A DNA stretch of 64,000 bases from an uncultured Flavobacteriaceae bacterium (GTDB taxonomy: Bacteria > Bacteroidota > Bacteroidia > Flavobacteriales > Flavobacteriaceae). Below the pieces are notes generated by a model. It made no database searches, was not told where the DNA came from, and worked only from the letters and a program-made list of their open reading frames with translations. The position numbers and the translations under genes are program-made. This document shows positions 50,501 through 57,317 of this stretch, piece by piece. The stretch lies in the NCBI GenBank assembly GCA_947494825.1, contig CANLWN010000004.1, forward strand, positions 248,001 to 312,000, written 5' to 3'. Every line of letters begins with the position of its first letter. Position 1 is the stretch's first letter.

Positions 50501-53500
50501 TTACCGGACTGACCCAAGTGGGCACCTATAGTTTTACCATTACGGATCAAGCCGTTGGACATGCGTGTAGTACCACGATTGATCAAGAACTTGTGGATGC
50601 GGTCTTACCGATTCTTTCCATAAGCGCCTTTACCGATGTCACCTGTAACGGGGCCGATGACGGAACCATAACCGTCGCCGCCGTAGATAATGGCGTTGGG
50701 CCGTATACTTTTGAAATCATATCCGGGCCTGGAAGTAGCGCGGCTTTCCCGATAGCTCCCACAGCGACCACCGCTACAACTGCAAGTTTTAGTGGATTGG
50801 AAGGTGTTGTCGGTGCCGGGATTACCTACACCATTCGTGCAACAGCAACCAACGCTTGTACCACGGATATAGCACAAGTTATTGTACAGCCCGATCCTAT
50901 TGCAAATGTGAATGCTACCGTCACCGAATTCGCCTGTGCCACGGGCAACAACGTGGACAGTGCCATCATCTCCGTGGACGGTACCGCCGTCACGGGGGGG
51001 AGCGGCTCCTATGTCCTATACGAGTTCATCGACGACCAGGGCACCCCCGCCACCGGAGACGACGTCGTGGTGCAGTCAGGGCCCAATACCTCATATGCCG
51101 AGACCGACCTCCTGGGGGGGACCTACATCATCAACGTATACGACGATATGGGGTGCGTGGGCACCACTACGGCGACCATACTGCCCTATGACCAACTGTT
51201 GACGGCTTCGGCCGCCATCACAGCGGCCATTAGCTGTACCCCGGGGACCGACGGGGAGATCACCGTCACCGTGACCTCCACCAACAGCGACCCCACACGC
51301 TTCGAGTACAGTATCGACAACGGGGCCAATTACCAGGCATCCAACGTCTTTGCCGGACTCGGCGTAGGGACCCATAACTTCCTCGTAAGGCACGTGGACA
51401 CCGGGTGTACCATAAGCACTTCCGAGACCATCACCGACCCCAATACCTTTACCATTGACGTGGTGAAGCTCAGCGACGTGATCTGCTTCGGGACCAATAC
51501 CGGCGCCGTTACCTTCGAACTCGTGGACGCCACCTATCCCGGAGGCTTCGACTGGGAGATATTCGATACCAACGGGACACCGGCCAACCTGGCGGACGAT
51601 ACCTCAGTGGCCACCGGTAACGAAGCCACCAACGGGCCAACGGCCACCATCAACCTGGCCGCCGGAAGCTATTACGTGACCATAACACAGACCAACCACC
51701 CCTTCTGCCCCAATACCGAGGCCTTCACCATCAACGGGCCCTCGGCGGCGATCACCGCAAACACCCAGGTGACACCCGTGACCTGCGCCCTGAACGACGG
51801 CGTAATAGAGGTCATAGACGTACTCGGGGGATGGGGAGGATATACCTATTTCGTGGACCTGGCATCCAACCCGGCCCCAACGTACCCGGCCAGCTACCAG
51901 GCTTCGCCCAGCTTCTCAGCCCTTGCGGGCGGACTGGCACCTGGGACCGACTACCAGGTATGGGTGGCCGATATGAACGGGTGCGAGTTCCAGCTCCCCG
52001 ACGTGACCCTGGTCGACCCGACACCGATCTCGGCAAGCCTGCAGATCAACCAGGAGAACTGTACCAACCTCGAGGGAGAGATCGAAGTGATCGGAACCAC
52101 CGGCGGACAGGGAAGCAACTATACCTACCAGCTCGTAAGGGGGGGCATCGATACCGGAGCGCCCCAGACAACCACCGTGTTCCCAGGCCTAGGAGCGGGA
52201 AGCTACCAGGTGCGCGTCACCGACCAGTGGTCGTGTAGCTTTACGACACCGGCGACTCTGCTCTATGATGAAATTGTCCCCTTGGCAACTATCGTAAAAC
52301 CCATAGACTGTACCGTAACTCCGGGCGGTGAGATTACTGTCGCTGCAAGCGGAGGATCCGCCAACCTTGATTTCACCATCACCTTCCCTGATCTGGTCAC
52401 CACGGTTTCCAACGCAACCGGCGTGTTTACCGGACTTACCCAGGTGGGAACCTATAGTTTTGTGGTTACCGATCTTGATACGGCAAGTCCCGTATGTACA
52501 AAAACAATCACACAGGTATTGGATGCACCAACACCGGTTACCTTTGATCCACATACTATTGTCAACGTTTCTTGTAACGGTCTTAGCGATGGGGAGATTA
52601 CTGTTAATCTAGCTCCTGCCGCTTTAGGCGTAAACGACAACCCGGTCTATACCTATAACCTGTACGATGCCCTGGGCACCACCTTATTGGCCGGTCCGCA
52701 GACGGATCCAACATTTAGTGGATTATCCGCTGCCTTCTACCAAGTAGAGGCCATCTCTAGCAGAAGTTGTTCATTGCGGGAAACCGTGGAAGTCACGGAA
52801 CCTACACAACTGTTGATCGATGCATCGGCTACGGCCTTTGACTGTAATCCGGACAACAGTGTGAACACATCGACTATAACTGTCAATATTTTGGATGGCG
52901 CAACGACGCCTGGAGTGCCTTCCGGAACCGGACCTTATCTGTACAGTATCGATAATGTAAACTTCCAGGTGGCCAATACCTTTGAAATCATAGATGATGG
53001 AACCGCCCAAAATATCACGGTATACGTCACCGATGCGAACAATTGCCCAGCAAGTTTTGCCGTGCCTACGATTGAGCCTTTGAACACCTTCATGGCTACC
53101 GTTTCCCAAGATGTGGCGATAAGCTGTACGGGACCCGAGGAAGTAACGATTACCGTTGCCGACAATGGCAATCCGGCCAACAGCTATACCTATGAACTCT
53201 TGCCGCTTGGGAATCCAAATGGAACCGAAGTCCCAACGGCCTTGAATACCACGACGGAATTTGACCTTACCGCTGTGGGAAGCTATACCTTCCGGGTTAC
53301 CGATACAACAACGGGTTGCTATGTGGATACAGCACCTTATGTGATTGCTCCCTATGACCTTATTGACGTCGTAGCAACGGCGACCACGCCGGTGACCTGT
53401 TTTGGCGATACCAATGGTGCGCTGGAAATAACTGTAACGGATTATGCCGGTGCGTATACCTATGAAGTGTTTACCGATGCTGGTGTAACTACAGGAATCA

Positions 53501-55887
53501 CAGGTGCGGGCAACACCACGACAAATCCGTTCCCCATAGCTGGACTCTCAGGTGGAAATTACTTTGTAAGGGTAACCGAAACCGCCAACCCCCTATGTGT
53601 GGAAGATTCCAACACGATTACAATAGTCTCTCCGGATACCCCGTTAGTGGCCATTGTATCTGAGGAAGCCAATGTGACCTGTACCAACGACCAGGGCGAG
53701 ATATTGGTGGACCCCAATGGTGGGTATGCCCCATACGATATCGTATTGACCAATACCACAACAGCTCAGGTATACAATGTTTCCAACGTCGGCAGTCATG
53801 TCTTTACCGGTCTTTCCGCAGGGAACTTCACCATTGCCGTAACCGATAACGGCGGTTGCGTGTACAATGATGCGATAAACTTGATCCAACCCACCCCAAT
53901 TACAGCGGATATAACCGCAACACCAACCACTTTGGTCTGTTTTGGGGATACCAATGCCACTGTGACCGCCATAAACGTGCTCAATGGGGAAGGGGTGTAC
54001 CAGTATCAATTGAACTATTACGATGCTGTGGGTACAACGATTACCTTTACCAGTGGCGCACAGAGTTCACCAATATTTGATAACCTTGGTGCTGGTATAT
54101 ACAGCATCACCGTTTCGGATGGTTGGAGCTGTGGTGTGGAAACCATTCAGGTGACCATTAGCGAACCGACGGATGTGGCCAGCTCTCTGATACAGACGAG
54201 TCCTTTGACCTGTACTACCCATGCCTCATTGGAACTTTCTGCCACTGGCGGTACCGGACCTTATCAATATAGTACGGACAATGTAACCTTCTTCCCTTTC
54301 AGCGGAGGAACCACACATACCTTCAACGGAATTGCCGCAGGAGATTATCAATACTACGTACAGGATGCCTTTGGGTGTAGTGGTTTGATTTCGAATCAAA
54401 TTACTGTTGACCCCATTCTACCCTTGACCATAACTATCGATGACAGTGCGGCCGTTATCAACTGTACCGGCGAGGCCACGGCGACCATTATTGCCAACGT
54501 AACCGGAGGTCTGGGCAATTATTCGTACGAACTGTATGGAGATGCCGCCCTGACGAGTTTATTGGCGGGTCCACAGACCAGCGATGAGTTCAACGGCCTC
54601 ACTGCCGGAAGTTACTATGTACGCGTTACCAGTGTTGATTGTGAGACGGTCTCCAACGAAGTGTTGATTACCGATCCCGCTCCCCTACAGATCGACAGGC
54701 AGGAGTTTACTGATGTAACCTGTGCCGGACTGAATGATGGTACAATAACCGTTGAAGTATCCGGTGGAACCGGAAGCATCCTATATGCTATAAGCCCGAA
54801 CCTCAATCAGTTCGATACCGAAAATGTGTTCACTGATCTTGCGCCGGGCGTATATGATGTAATTGCACAGGATGAGCTGGGTTGTTTTATTCCCTTCCAG
54901 TTCACCATTGTGGAGCCCGCGCCCATAGATGCCACGTTTACGGCATTGCCCGAAGTTTGCTTCGGTAGTGCGGACGGTTCCATAGATGTGACGATCAATG
55001 GTGGTACAGCGCCCTACCGAACAAGCCTAAACTCCAACAACGATGCAGATTTTGTGCTGGGTCAAACGAGTTTTACGGATTTGGCTGCAGGTACCTATGT
55101 GGTGTTCGTTAGGGATGCCCAGGATTGTGAAACCAATCTTATCATCACTATTGACCCTGGTGTAAATCTCAATGCAACGGTTGTTCCCGTCTATGAATGT
55201 GATGGGGATACCCCAAACAATTATGTGAACATTACACTCGAGGACGATACCGTTCTGGGCTCTGTAATGTATGCCCTGGATTCCACCGATCCGGCAGATA
55301 TGCAACTGAATCCCGATTTTAGGGATTCCACACCGGGAATGCATTTCATTGCTATTTCGCATGCCAACGGATGTGTTAATACGGTCGATTTCGAAATCTT
55401 GGATTTTGAACCCTTGACCCTGACGTTGGAGCAAAACAATATCAATGAGATCACCGCTGTTGCCGCTGGAGGCCTGGAGGATTATACCTTCTTCTTTGGC
55501 GATGTGGACAACGGAACGGACAATACCTTCATCATAAACAGAACCGATACATATACCGTAAGGCTGGTGGATCAGAATGGTTGTGAGGTTTCCGGAGACA
55601 TATTTATAGAGTTTATAGATATCGAGATTCCCAATTTCTTTACCCCGGATGGAGATGGTCTCAATGACTTCTGGGTGCCCAGAAACCAAGAGGCTTTCCC
55701 CGAGATACTAACCATCATATTTGACCGTTATGGTAGAGAGGTCTATCGAATGGGCTTGAATGACCCGGGATGGGACGGTATGTATCACAATACAGAGCTC
55801 CCTACAGGCGATTACTGGTATGTAATTAAGCTTCAGGGCGAGACCGATGACCGTGAATTTATTGGACATTTTACCCTTTATCGCTAA
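38557..55887 (+). CDS. sprB: giant SprB-like repeat adhesin secreted by T9SS
   Basis: 5776 residues. The signal peptide ends SYAGFSQ (about 24). The N-terminal ~360 residues are a non-repeated beta-rich domain, followed by a DUF11-like domain (about 380-500; NIVLEKKVEDIAGND). Then come dozens of modules of about 75-95 residues of the SprB-repeat type, each with an early Cys in a (T/S)CNG-DG-I pattern, a central GG-PY-Y-(D/N)G, an aGTY-V-V-D strand and a closing GC. The end (from about 5690) is a CHU_C sorting domain, IPNFFTPDGDGLNDFW. F. johnsoniae SprB is a mobile gliding adhesin; a role here is inferred from homology and the following sprF-like gene. Two long in-frame duplications lie inside. 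The start ATG overlaps the sprD-like stop; an upstream ATG would lack a signal peptide. Confidence 0.88.
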   Translation: MKPNLSKVLLLICIGLFSYAGFSQEYNTFDVRYQDNIKGDLTFIANNIVNRDDGTATGEPEDAYDLTGNSSTYNDWLDMQYIDVDSDPTTFSSSTATLTYPQADCNLIRYAGLYWSATYPSANAGDPVGTGRQSDFNQVKFMVPGGTYVDVVADEILFDGFTNASTQQNSPYACYADVTALVTPLTNPEGDYTVANVRSVVGSLSPGGGAAGGWTLIIVYENPNLTGKLITTFDGFARVRSANPSVDINYSGFNTIPSGPVNANIGVAALEGDNRITGDGMRIRANSSGSFTTISNTTNPSNNFFNSNITLDGVVTTNRTPNSINTLGYDTDIFLLSNPANSVIPNDETAATFRFTSSGDQYYPFFNSFNVEIIEPNIVLEKKVEDIAGNDITGLGVNLGQQLDYVLSFQNIGNDDGTNYTIRDVLPINVTLDELNITLPAGVTYTYDAPTRAVVFTIPDNLIEEGDPASAIRMRVQVASNCFDFVDACTDLIENLAYSTYEGVINDNQITDDPSVSDFDNCGFVTPGATNFLLDDLSTCGFDRTVELCGDTAVLDAGDNFDNYIWYRDENGNNLIDAGDTVLSDGDPDGDPSTLLVSEIGTYIVDKQVADPCKGFQEIINLVFFGTTQTNPITALINDTTNTVEGEVVICPNDGDELPKVFLCGLNDTELISINIPDATSIDWEQLDEASCTASVADCANKNASCTWNSVGTGNDFLASDAGEYRVVINYLNGCFTRFYFNIFKNPLDPQYNSTDLICTTPGNITVTNMPVDYEYQLLDATDSSVLVPYSANNGPSFTINSNGAYRVEMRQQGVVDGCVFVLDNIGILTRDFQVDVITQDADCNGLGEISISALNVEPQYYYEISQGGTSVDTFGPSSDNNYTFQNLNPGVYDVLLTTDDGCSYTEQVTINDNSDLDLQAVISQHITCREGNIQMQSTGGQTPHNYAIWSFVDDGGTTVISYPTVGDIPASAYQTSVIFDVLTPGDYTFVVVDRNNCSAISNTVTIVLEPSVDYTVVTTDESCLGASDGTVSYNIVTSNGYSVEYTLTYPDTSTATNSSGTFTGLPQGNYSVVLTQRKGSSVCDFTDTFTIGGPADAVTGTAALIQDYTCLQNGIIEAQGVTGGTPPYEYSIDGVNFVSGAGAETFSNLTDGTYNITIRDDNGCTFVTNAITLDPLNPPTDLTFAATVPNCPALTSDVTVSVIGGNTPFIYEITAPAASAVNNGNDPVFTGLAPGTYTYQVTDAKGCTYSEDHTIAPVSPINVVGQLISNITCLTDTDGEVLFTISGFNTSYDYSVTGPAAFNGVAETSTTIPLPNLDDGTYTITVTDNDTNCTDTANVTVAAPSAVLTLSASEIHPTCVSDGSVTLTSTGGWGGNDFSLTYPDGVTVVNNTTGAFAGLTQTGTYNATVTDANGCVVATNFDLDPAVAPVLQIVPNDTCYDAVVGLALTANVTSGGDGNYEYSLNGGVFGATNVFTGLAPGTHSIEVRDGKDCTDTATITIDPELTLVATAPNITACGTDTDITITAAGGDGSYVYAVVADGVAPVPGDFAVTNPITVTGAGDYDVYVRDNSGAAGFCQAAFDIAIVQDAPIAITPSAVPVICFGESNGSINIAVAGGNAPYQYSIDNGANYQLTGDFINLPAGTYPIRVRDANNCEQTTSIDVLEPAQLAAEAVQTQAYTCLQLGQITVGSVTPTSGGSGDYQYRINGSAWSAITTGGTVFTDLADGTYSIEVRDANATSCTLVLPDVVIAPLPTEPVPASSVTYNCDGSGNITILPNDPTYTYSIDAGAPQASNVFNNIAVGSHTVTIDYGSDCTVDTTVVVDPGNAFGANIDAFTDISCNGLADGDITISAENFDGATGFEYNINGGGFTTSLVSPVTLSGLTAQAYTIIVRDLRDTANCSVTLNQALTQPTPIVAAASITDPFTCNNTGATITASASGGTPAYQYQLEDNVGGVITAYQASAIFNNVGAGDYIIRARDNNLCSDPIDTAITVAAPSNPTFTVTETACYSGANDATIQVDVTSLPGNGGFQFSINSGPWMTPTPATATTYTFANLANGTYTIDVQDQFGCPATQQSVTIEPNLTITATAPNITACGTDTDITITAAGGDGSYVYAVVADGVAPVPGDFAVTNPITVTGAGDYDVYVRDNSGAAGFCQAAFDIAIVQDAPIAITPSAVPVICFGESNGSINIAVAGGNAPYQYSIDNGANYQLTGDFINLPAGTYPIRVRDANNCEQTTSIDVLEPAQLAAEAVQTQAYTCLQLGQITVGSVTPTSGGSGDYQYRINGSAWSAITTGGTVFTDLADGTYSIEVRDANATSCTLVLPDVVIAPLPTEPVPASSVTYNCDGSGNITILPNDPTYTYSIDAGAPQASNVFNNIAVGSHTVTIDYGSDCTVDTTVVVDPGNAFGANIDAFTDISCNGLADGDITISAENFDGATGFEYNINGGGFTTSLVSPVTLSGLTAQAYTIIVRDLRDTANCSVTLNQALTQPTPIVAAASITDPFTCNNTGATITASASGGTPAYQYQLEDNVGGVITAYQASAIFNNVGAGDYIIRARDNNLCSDPIDTAITVAAPSNPTFTVTETACYSGANDATIQVDVTSLPGNGGFQFSINSGPWMTPTPATATTYTFANLANGTYTIDVQDQFGCPATQQSVTINPQLTANALLNTDLTCLANASVTITPSGGSGSYSYEWSNDAGVNYFTTNFVANVFSTPTAGSYIFRVTDTTAPTACTVVTNTIVVNPADTPVITSITPTHVLCNGDSTGALDVVIDTSIGSPPYVIEVIETVSATNYGTQTTGLPAGDYEVTITDDKGCTSAVFPVSINQPDAITYGINLVPITCNPATGTDPGSITVENLLGGTAEYTYYLTGNNGHTDNYVTTAGGEDHTFAILEFGIYEVDVVDANGCSVRTTNIIASPPDDLDIDVSAITADCATGGTAVVTVTTAILGTNYEFGILDTFAVPYASTYFPPDVAGGPTHTFTGLTPGITYTFVVHDITTNCYYFETAAAPINTLSNMTATLDAVANITCTGAANGNVSFTFDNYDAGATDVTYEIFNAQSNLTTGFTGTASVNPPAGGVSISNFGTLPQGVYYILLTEVGGTHNGCSISTADFTIDESANLLTVTAASPTNDNCNLNAGVITATAQFGTAPYEFQYLLSTDPAPTAASAGWVSATTSNVESGDYIVYVKDANNCIQNDAITVNLDPSPEISLSIVDECAAEGTFEVLVTLDVAGITPYQLRVNGGAYQSITFNVSNEYTVSGLSSGAAQTIEIRDLNGCGETENFTIHPPLQFNATLTTLLDCEVATANNAEITIDVIAGSGTYEYSVAGPVNQVQTALPSDPFVWTLASLPGTYTVSVYDASTSVPYCLGSIDVVVPAAVTPIFTETHIDLSCNGANDGSISLFQTENGINPLTYTISPVAGTFNAATNTFENLPPNTYTVTATGTNSCTTDIAGIVIAEPNIINIPVVTVTEFACATGNNVDSAIISVDGTAVTGGSGSYVLYEFIDDQGTPATGDDVVVQSGPNTSYAETDLLGGTYIINVYDDMGCVGTTTATILPYDQLLTASAAITAAISCTPGTDGEITVTVTSTNSDPTRFEYSIDNGANYQASNVFAGLGVGTHNFLVRHVDTGCTISTSETITDPNTFTIDVVKLSDVICFGTNTGAVTFELVDATYPGGFDWEIFDTNGTPANLADDTSVATGNEATNGPTATINLAAGSYYVTITQTNHPFCPNTEAFTINGPSAAITANTQVTPVTCALNDGVIEVIDVLGGWGGYTYFVDLASNPAPTYPASYQASPSFSALAGGLAPGTDYQVWVADMNGCEFQLPDVTLVDPTPISASLQINQENCTNLEGEIEVIGTTGGQGSNYTYQLVRGGIDTGAPQTTTVFPGLGAGSYQVRVTDQWSCSFTTPATLLYDEIVPLATIVKPIDCTVTPGGEITITQTGGSGSFDYLVTFPDLVTTIANTTGVFTGLTQVGTYSFTITDQAVGHACSTTIDQELVDAVLPILSISAFTDVTCNGADDGTITVAAVDNGVGPYTFEIISGPGSSAAFPIAPTATTATTASFSGLEGVVGAGITYTIRATATNACTTDIAQVIVQPDPIANVNATVTEFACATGNNVDSAIISVDGTAVTGGSGSYVLYEFIDDQGTPATGDDVVVQSGPNTSYAETDLLGGTYIINVYDDMGCVGTTTATILPYDQLLTASAAITAAISCTPGTDGEITVTVTSTNSDPTRFEYSIDNGANYQASNVFAGLGVGTHNFLVRHVDTGCTISTSETITDPNTFTIDVVKLSDVICFGTNTGAVTFELVDATYPGGFDWEIFDTNGTPANLADDTSVATGNEATNGPTATINLAAGSYYVTITQTNHPFCPNTEAFTINGPSAAITANTQVTPVTCALNDGVIEVIDVLGGWGGYTYFVDLASNPAPTYPASYQASPSFSALAGGLAPGTDYQVWVADMNGCEFQLPDVTLVDPTPISASLQINQENCTNLEGEIEVIGTTGGQGSNYTYQLVRGGIDTGAPQTTTVFPGLGAGSYQVRVTDQWSCSFTTPATLLYDEIVPLATIVKPIDCTVTPGGEITVAASGGSANLDFTITFPDLVTTVSNATGVFTGLTQVGTYSFVVTDLDTASPVCTKTITQVLDAPTPVTFDPHTIVNVSCNGLSDGEITVNLAPAALGVNDNPVYTYNLYDALGTTLLAGPQTDPTFSGLSAAFYQVEAISSRSCSLRETVEVTEPTQLLIDASATAFDCNPDNSVNTSTITVNILDGATTPGVPSGTGPYLYSIDNVNFQVANTFEIIDDGTAQNITVYVTDANNCPASFAVPTIEPLNTFMATVSQDVAISCTGPEEVTITVADNGNPANSYTYELLPLGNPNGTEVPTALNTTTEFDLTAVGSYTFRVTDTTTGCYVDTAPYVIAPYDLIDVVATATTPVTCFGDTNGALEITVTDYAGAYTYEVFTDAGVTTGITGAGNTTTNPFPIAGLSGGNYFVRVTETANPLCVEDSNTITIVSPDTPLVAIVSEEANVTCTNDQGEILVDPNGGYAPYDIVLTNTTTAQVYNVSNVGSHVFTGLSAGNFTIAVTDNGGCVYNDAINLIQPTPITADITATPTTLVCFGDTNATVTAINVLNGEGVYQYQLNYYDAVGTTITFTSGAQSSPIFDNLGAGIYSITVSDGWSCGVETIQVTISEPTDVASSLIQTSPLTCTTHASLELSATGGTGPYQYSTDNVTFFPFSGGTTHTFNGIAAGDYQYYVQDAFGCSGLISNQITVDPILPLTITIDDSAAVINCTGEATATIIANVTGGLGNYSYELYGDAALTSLLAGPQTSDEFNGLTAGSYYVRVTSVDCETVSNEVLITDPAPLQIDRQEFTDVTCAGLNDGTITVEVSGGTGSILYAISPNLNQFDTENVFTDLAPGVYDVIAQDELGCFIPFQFTIVEPAPIDATFTALPEVCFGSADGSIDVTINGGTAPYRTSLNSNNDADFVLGQTSFTDLAAGTYVVFVRDAQDCETNLIITIDPGVNLNATVVPVYECDGDTPNNYVNITLEDDTVLGSVMYALDSTDPADMQLNPDFRDSTPGMHFIAISHANGCVNTVDFEILDFEPLTLTLEQNNINEITAVAAGGLEDYTFFFGDVDNGTDNTFIINRTDTYTVRLVDQNGCEVSGDIFIEFIDIEIPNFFTPDGDGLNDFWVPRNQEAFPEILTIIFDRYGREVYRMGLNDPGWDGMYHNTELPTGDYWYVIKLQGETDDREFIGHFTLYR
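43084..44805 (+). repeat. long direct repeat A, copy 1 (inside the SprB-like gene)
   Basis: A 1722-bp unit repeated in frame at a distance of 1743 bp (581 codons). Reading the copies side by side I saw one base difference (g at 44790, a at 46533), and the encoded segments are identical. It covers about seven SprB-type modules, residues about 1510-2083. It is much more GC-rich than the flanks. Confidence 0.93.
44827..46548 (+). repeat. long direct repeat A, copy 2 (inside the SprB-like gene)
   Basis: Second copy of repeat A, separated from copy 1 by 21 bp that encode a module linker (E-P-N-L-T-I-T). Confidence 0.93.
48991..50405 (+). repeat. long direct repeat B, copy 1 (inside the SprB-like gene)
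   Basis: A 1415-bp unit repeated in frame at a distance of 1926 bp (642 codons). No difference was seen between copies on reading them. It covers residues about 3478-3950. Boundaries are sharp: the base before it differs between copies and identity stops mid-codon at the end. Confidence 0.93.
50917..52331 (+). repeat. long direct repeat B, copy 2 (inside the SprB-like gene)
   Basis: Second copy of repeat B. The 511 bp between the copies is ordinary, less GC-rich module sequence that is not duplicated. Confidence 0.93.
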
Positions 55888-55906
55888 AAACTTAACCTAC
55901 AGTATT

Positions 55907-56851
55907 ATGCGCACTAAAATATTGACTCTAATGCTGCTCGTGAGCGCGCTTGTTGCCACAGGACAAGAGCTGACCATACCTCAGCTGTCGCAGTACTTGG
56001 CCGACAATCCCTTTGTGATGTCGCCTACCTATGCCGGCATCGGGGATCATGTAAAAATACGTTTGAACGGACTTACCCAGTGGGTGGGCATTAAAGACGC
56101 CCCGGACACCCAGTCCCTTGCGGCGGATATGCGCATCGGCCAACGATCGGGGATAGGCATCGTATTGTACAATGACAGCAATGGTGAAACAAAACAGCGT
56201 GGCGCCCGTGCCTCTTTCGCGCACCATTTGACCTTGGACCGGTATGACGATGAGTTTCTTTCTTTTGGGGCCTCCTACAATTTTAACCAGTTCAGGATCG
56301 ATATCGAGAATTTCGATGACATAGACCCCAGTGTAACCGATGACAGGGCCACTACCAACCACAATTTTGATATTGGTGTTCTCTATAGAAAGGACAAGTT
56401 CTACTTCAGCGTAAACGCCTCCAACTTGTTGGAGAAGGACCTTACGCAATTCAATCCGGTCTTTGAGCCCAACACCTTGAGAAACTACTACGTTTACACG
56501 GGCTACCGCTATACCAAGAACAAAAACAGCAATCTGGAGATAGAACCCTCGATATTTTTCCAGCTTTTCGAAAGTGATGGTCGGTCCGTGACGGATTTGA
56601 ACGTGAAATTTCGTTGGTACGATTTTGAGGATTATTACTACGCCGGCGTCACCTATCGTTTTCTGAACGACCAAATTGGCGATCCTTTGTATATAGCCCC
56701 TATTGTTGGGTTCAAGAAAAGTAACTTTTACTTTGGGTATTCCTATCAGGTCATTCTCAATGAGATTCTGGGCTTCAGTACGGGGACCCACGTGCTTACC
56801 GTAGGGGTAGATCTCTTCCAGGGCCTGAGCAATTGCAGATGTACCTATTAA
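55907..56851 (+). CDS. sprF: PorP/SprF family T9SS outer-membrane protein (SprF-like)
   Basis: A 314-residue outer-membrane protein. The signal peptide is MRTKILTLMLLVSALVATGQ, chosen over an earlier start that would overlap the sprB-like end and lack a signal. The family hallmark QLSQYLADNPFVMSPTYAG follows. The rest alternates in beta strands (FSFGASYNF-like, FYFSVNASNLLEK, YYAGVTYRF). In F. johnsoniae SprF is needed for secretion of SprB and is encoded directly after it, as here (19 bp). It ends the operon. Confidence 0.9.
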   Translation: MRTKILTLMLLVSALVATGQELTIPQLSQYLADNPFVMSPTYAGIGDHVKIRLNGLTQWVGIKDAPDTQSLAADMRIGQRSGIGIVLYNDSNGETKQRGARASFAHHLTLDRYDDEFLSFGASYNFNQFRIDIENFDDIDPSVTDDRATTNHNFDIGVLYRKDKFYFSVNASNLLEKDLTQFNPVFEPNTLRNYYVYTGYRYTKNKNSNLEIEPSIFFQLFESDGRSVTDLNVKFRWYDFEDYYYAGVTYRFLNDQIGDPLYIAPIVGFKKSNFYFGYSYQVILNEILGFSTGTHVLTVGVDLFQGLSNCRCTY

Positions 56852-56912
56852 TGGATGGCAAACCCGTCCCTATGCATCCTTAACAATTCCGTTTACAAGC
56901 GGGTAATTGTCC

Positions 56913-56920
56913 TACCTTTG
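56913..56920 (+). promoter_or_regulatory. -7 promoter box for folB
   Basis: TACCTTTG matches TAnnTTTG and lies 29 nt before the folB ATG, in the 98-bp gap after the sprF-like gene. Confidence 0.45.
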
Positions 56921-56949
56921 CACTAAGTTTGTGCAAATTTTACCATAAC

Positions 56950-57309
56950 ATGGGAGTCGTAAAAGTAAACAATATTAGGGTGTATGCCCACCACGGTTGC
57001 TTGGCCGAGGAAAGTATCATAGGCAGTGATTACCGGGTAGACGTCTTGGTCCGCGCAAACCTTTCTCCAGCATCGATATCCGATAAATTGGCAGATACCG
57101 TGGATTACGTCCAGATCAACCAAATTGTAGTGGAAGAGATGAAAATTGCTTCAAAACTATTGGAGCATGTGGCAAAACGCATACTCAATCGTATTTTTTC
57201 AGAAATCGAGATGGCCACCGAAGCCGAAGTCTCCGTTTCCAAGATAAATCCTCCTATAGGCGGGGATGTTGAAATGGTTACCGTGCAACTAAACGAAAAG
57301 AGATTGTAA
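56950..57309 (+). CDS. folB: dihydroneopterin aldolase
   Basis: A 119-residue folate-pathway enzyme converting dihydroneopterin to hydroxymethyl-dihydropterin and glycolaldehyde. VNNIRVYAHHGCLAEES is the typical N-terminal motif with the active-site Glu. YVQINQIVVEEM and LLEHVAKRIL follow in the expected order, and the C-terminus has VSKINPPIGGDVEMVTV with the catalytic-site Lys. The ATG of MGVVKV was chosen because the upstream TTG is weaker and gives a non-family N-terminus. A tRNA-Cys gene with its own promoter follows. Confidence 0.93.
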   Translation: MGVVKVNNIRVYAHHGCLAEESIIGSDYRVDVLVRANLSPASISDKLADTVDYVQINQIVVEEMKIASKLLEHVAKRILNRIFSEIEMATEAEVSVSKINPPIGGDVEMVTVQLNEKRL

Positions 57310-57317
57310 TTTACCTT

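Noticed and set aside
43084-52331. CRISPR array or tandem satellite
   Set aside because: Repeat units are over 1.4 kb, in frame and coding, with no short direct repeats separated by unique spacers.
55027-56791. Minus-strand open frames of 220 and 287 codons over the end of the SprB-like gene and the SprF-like gene
   Set aside because: Antisense shadows; the plus-strand products have signal peptide, CHU_C and PorP/SprF hallmarks.
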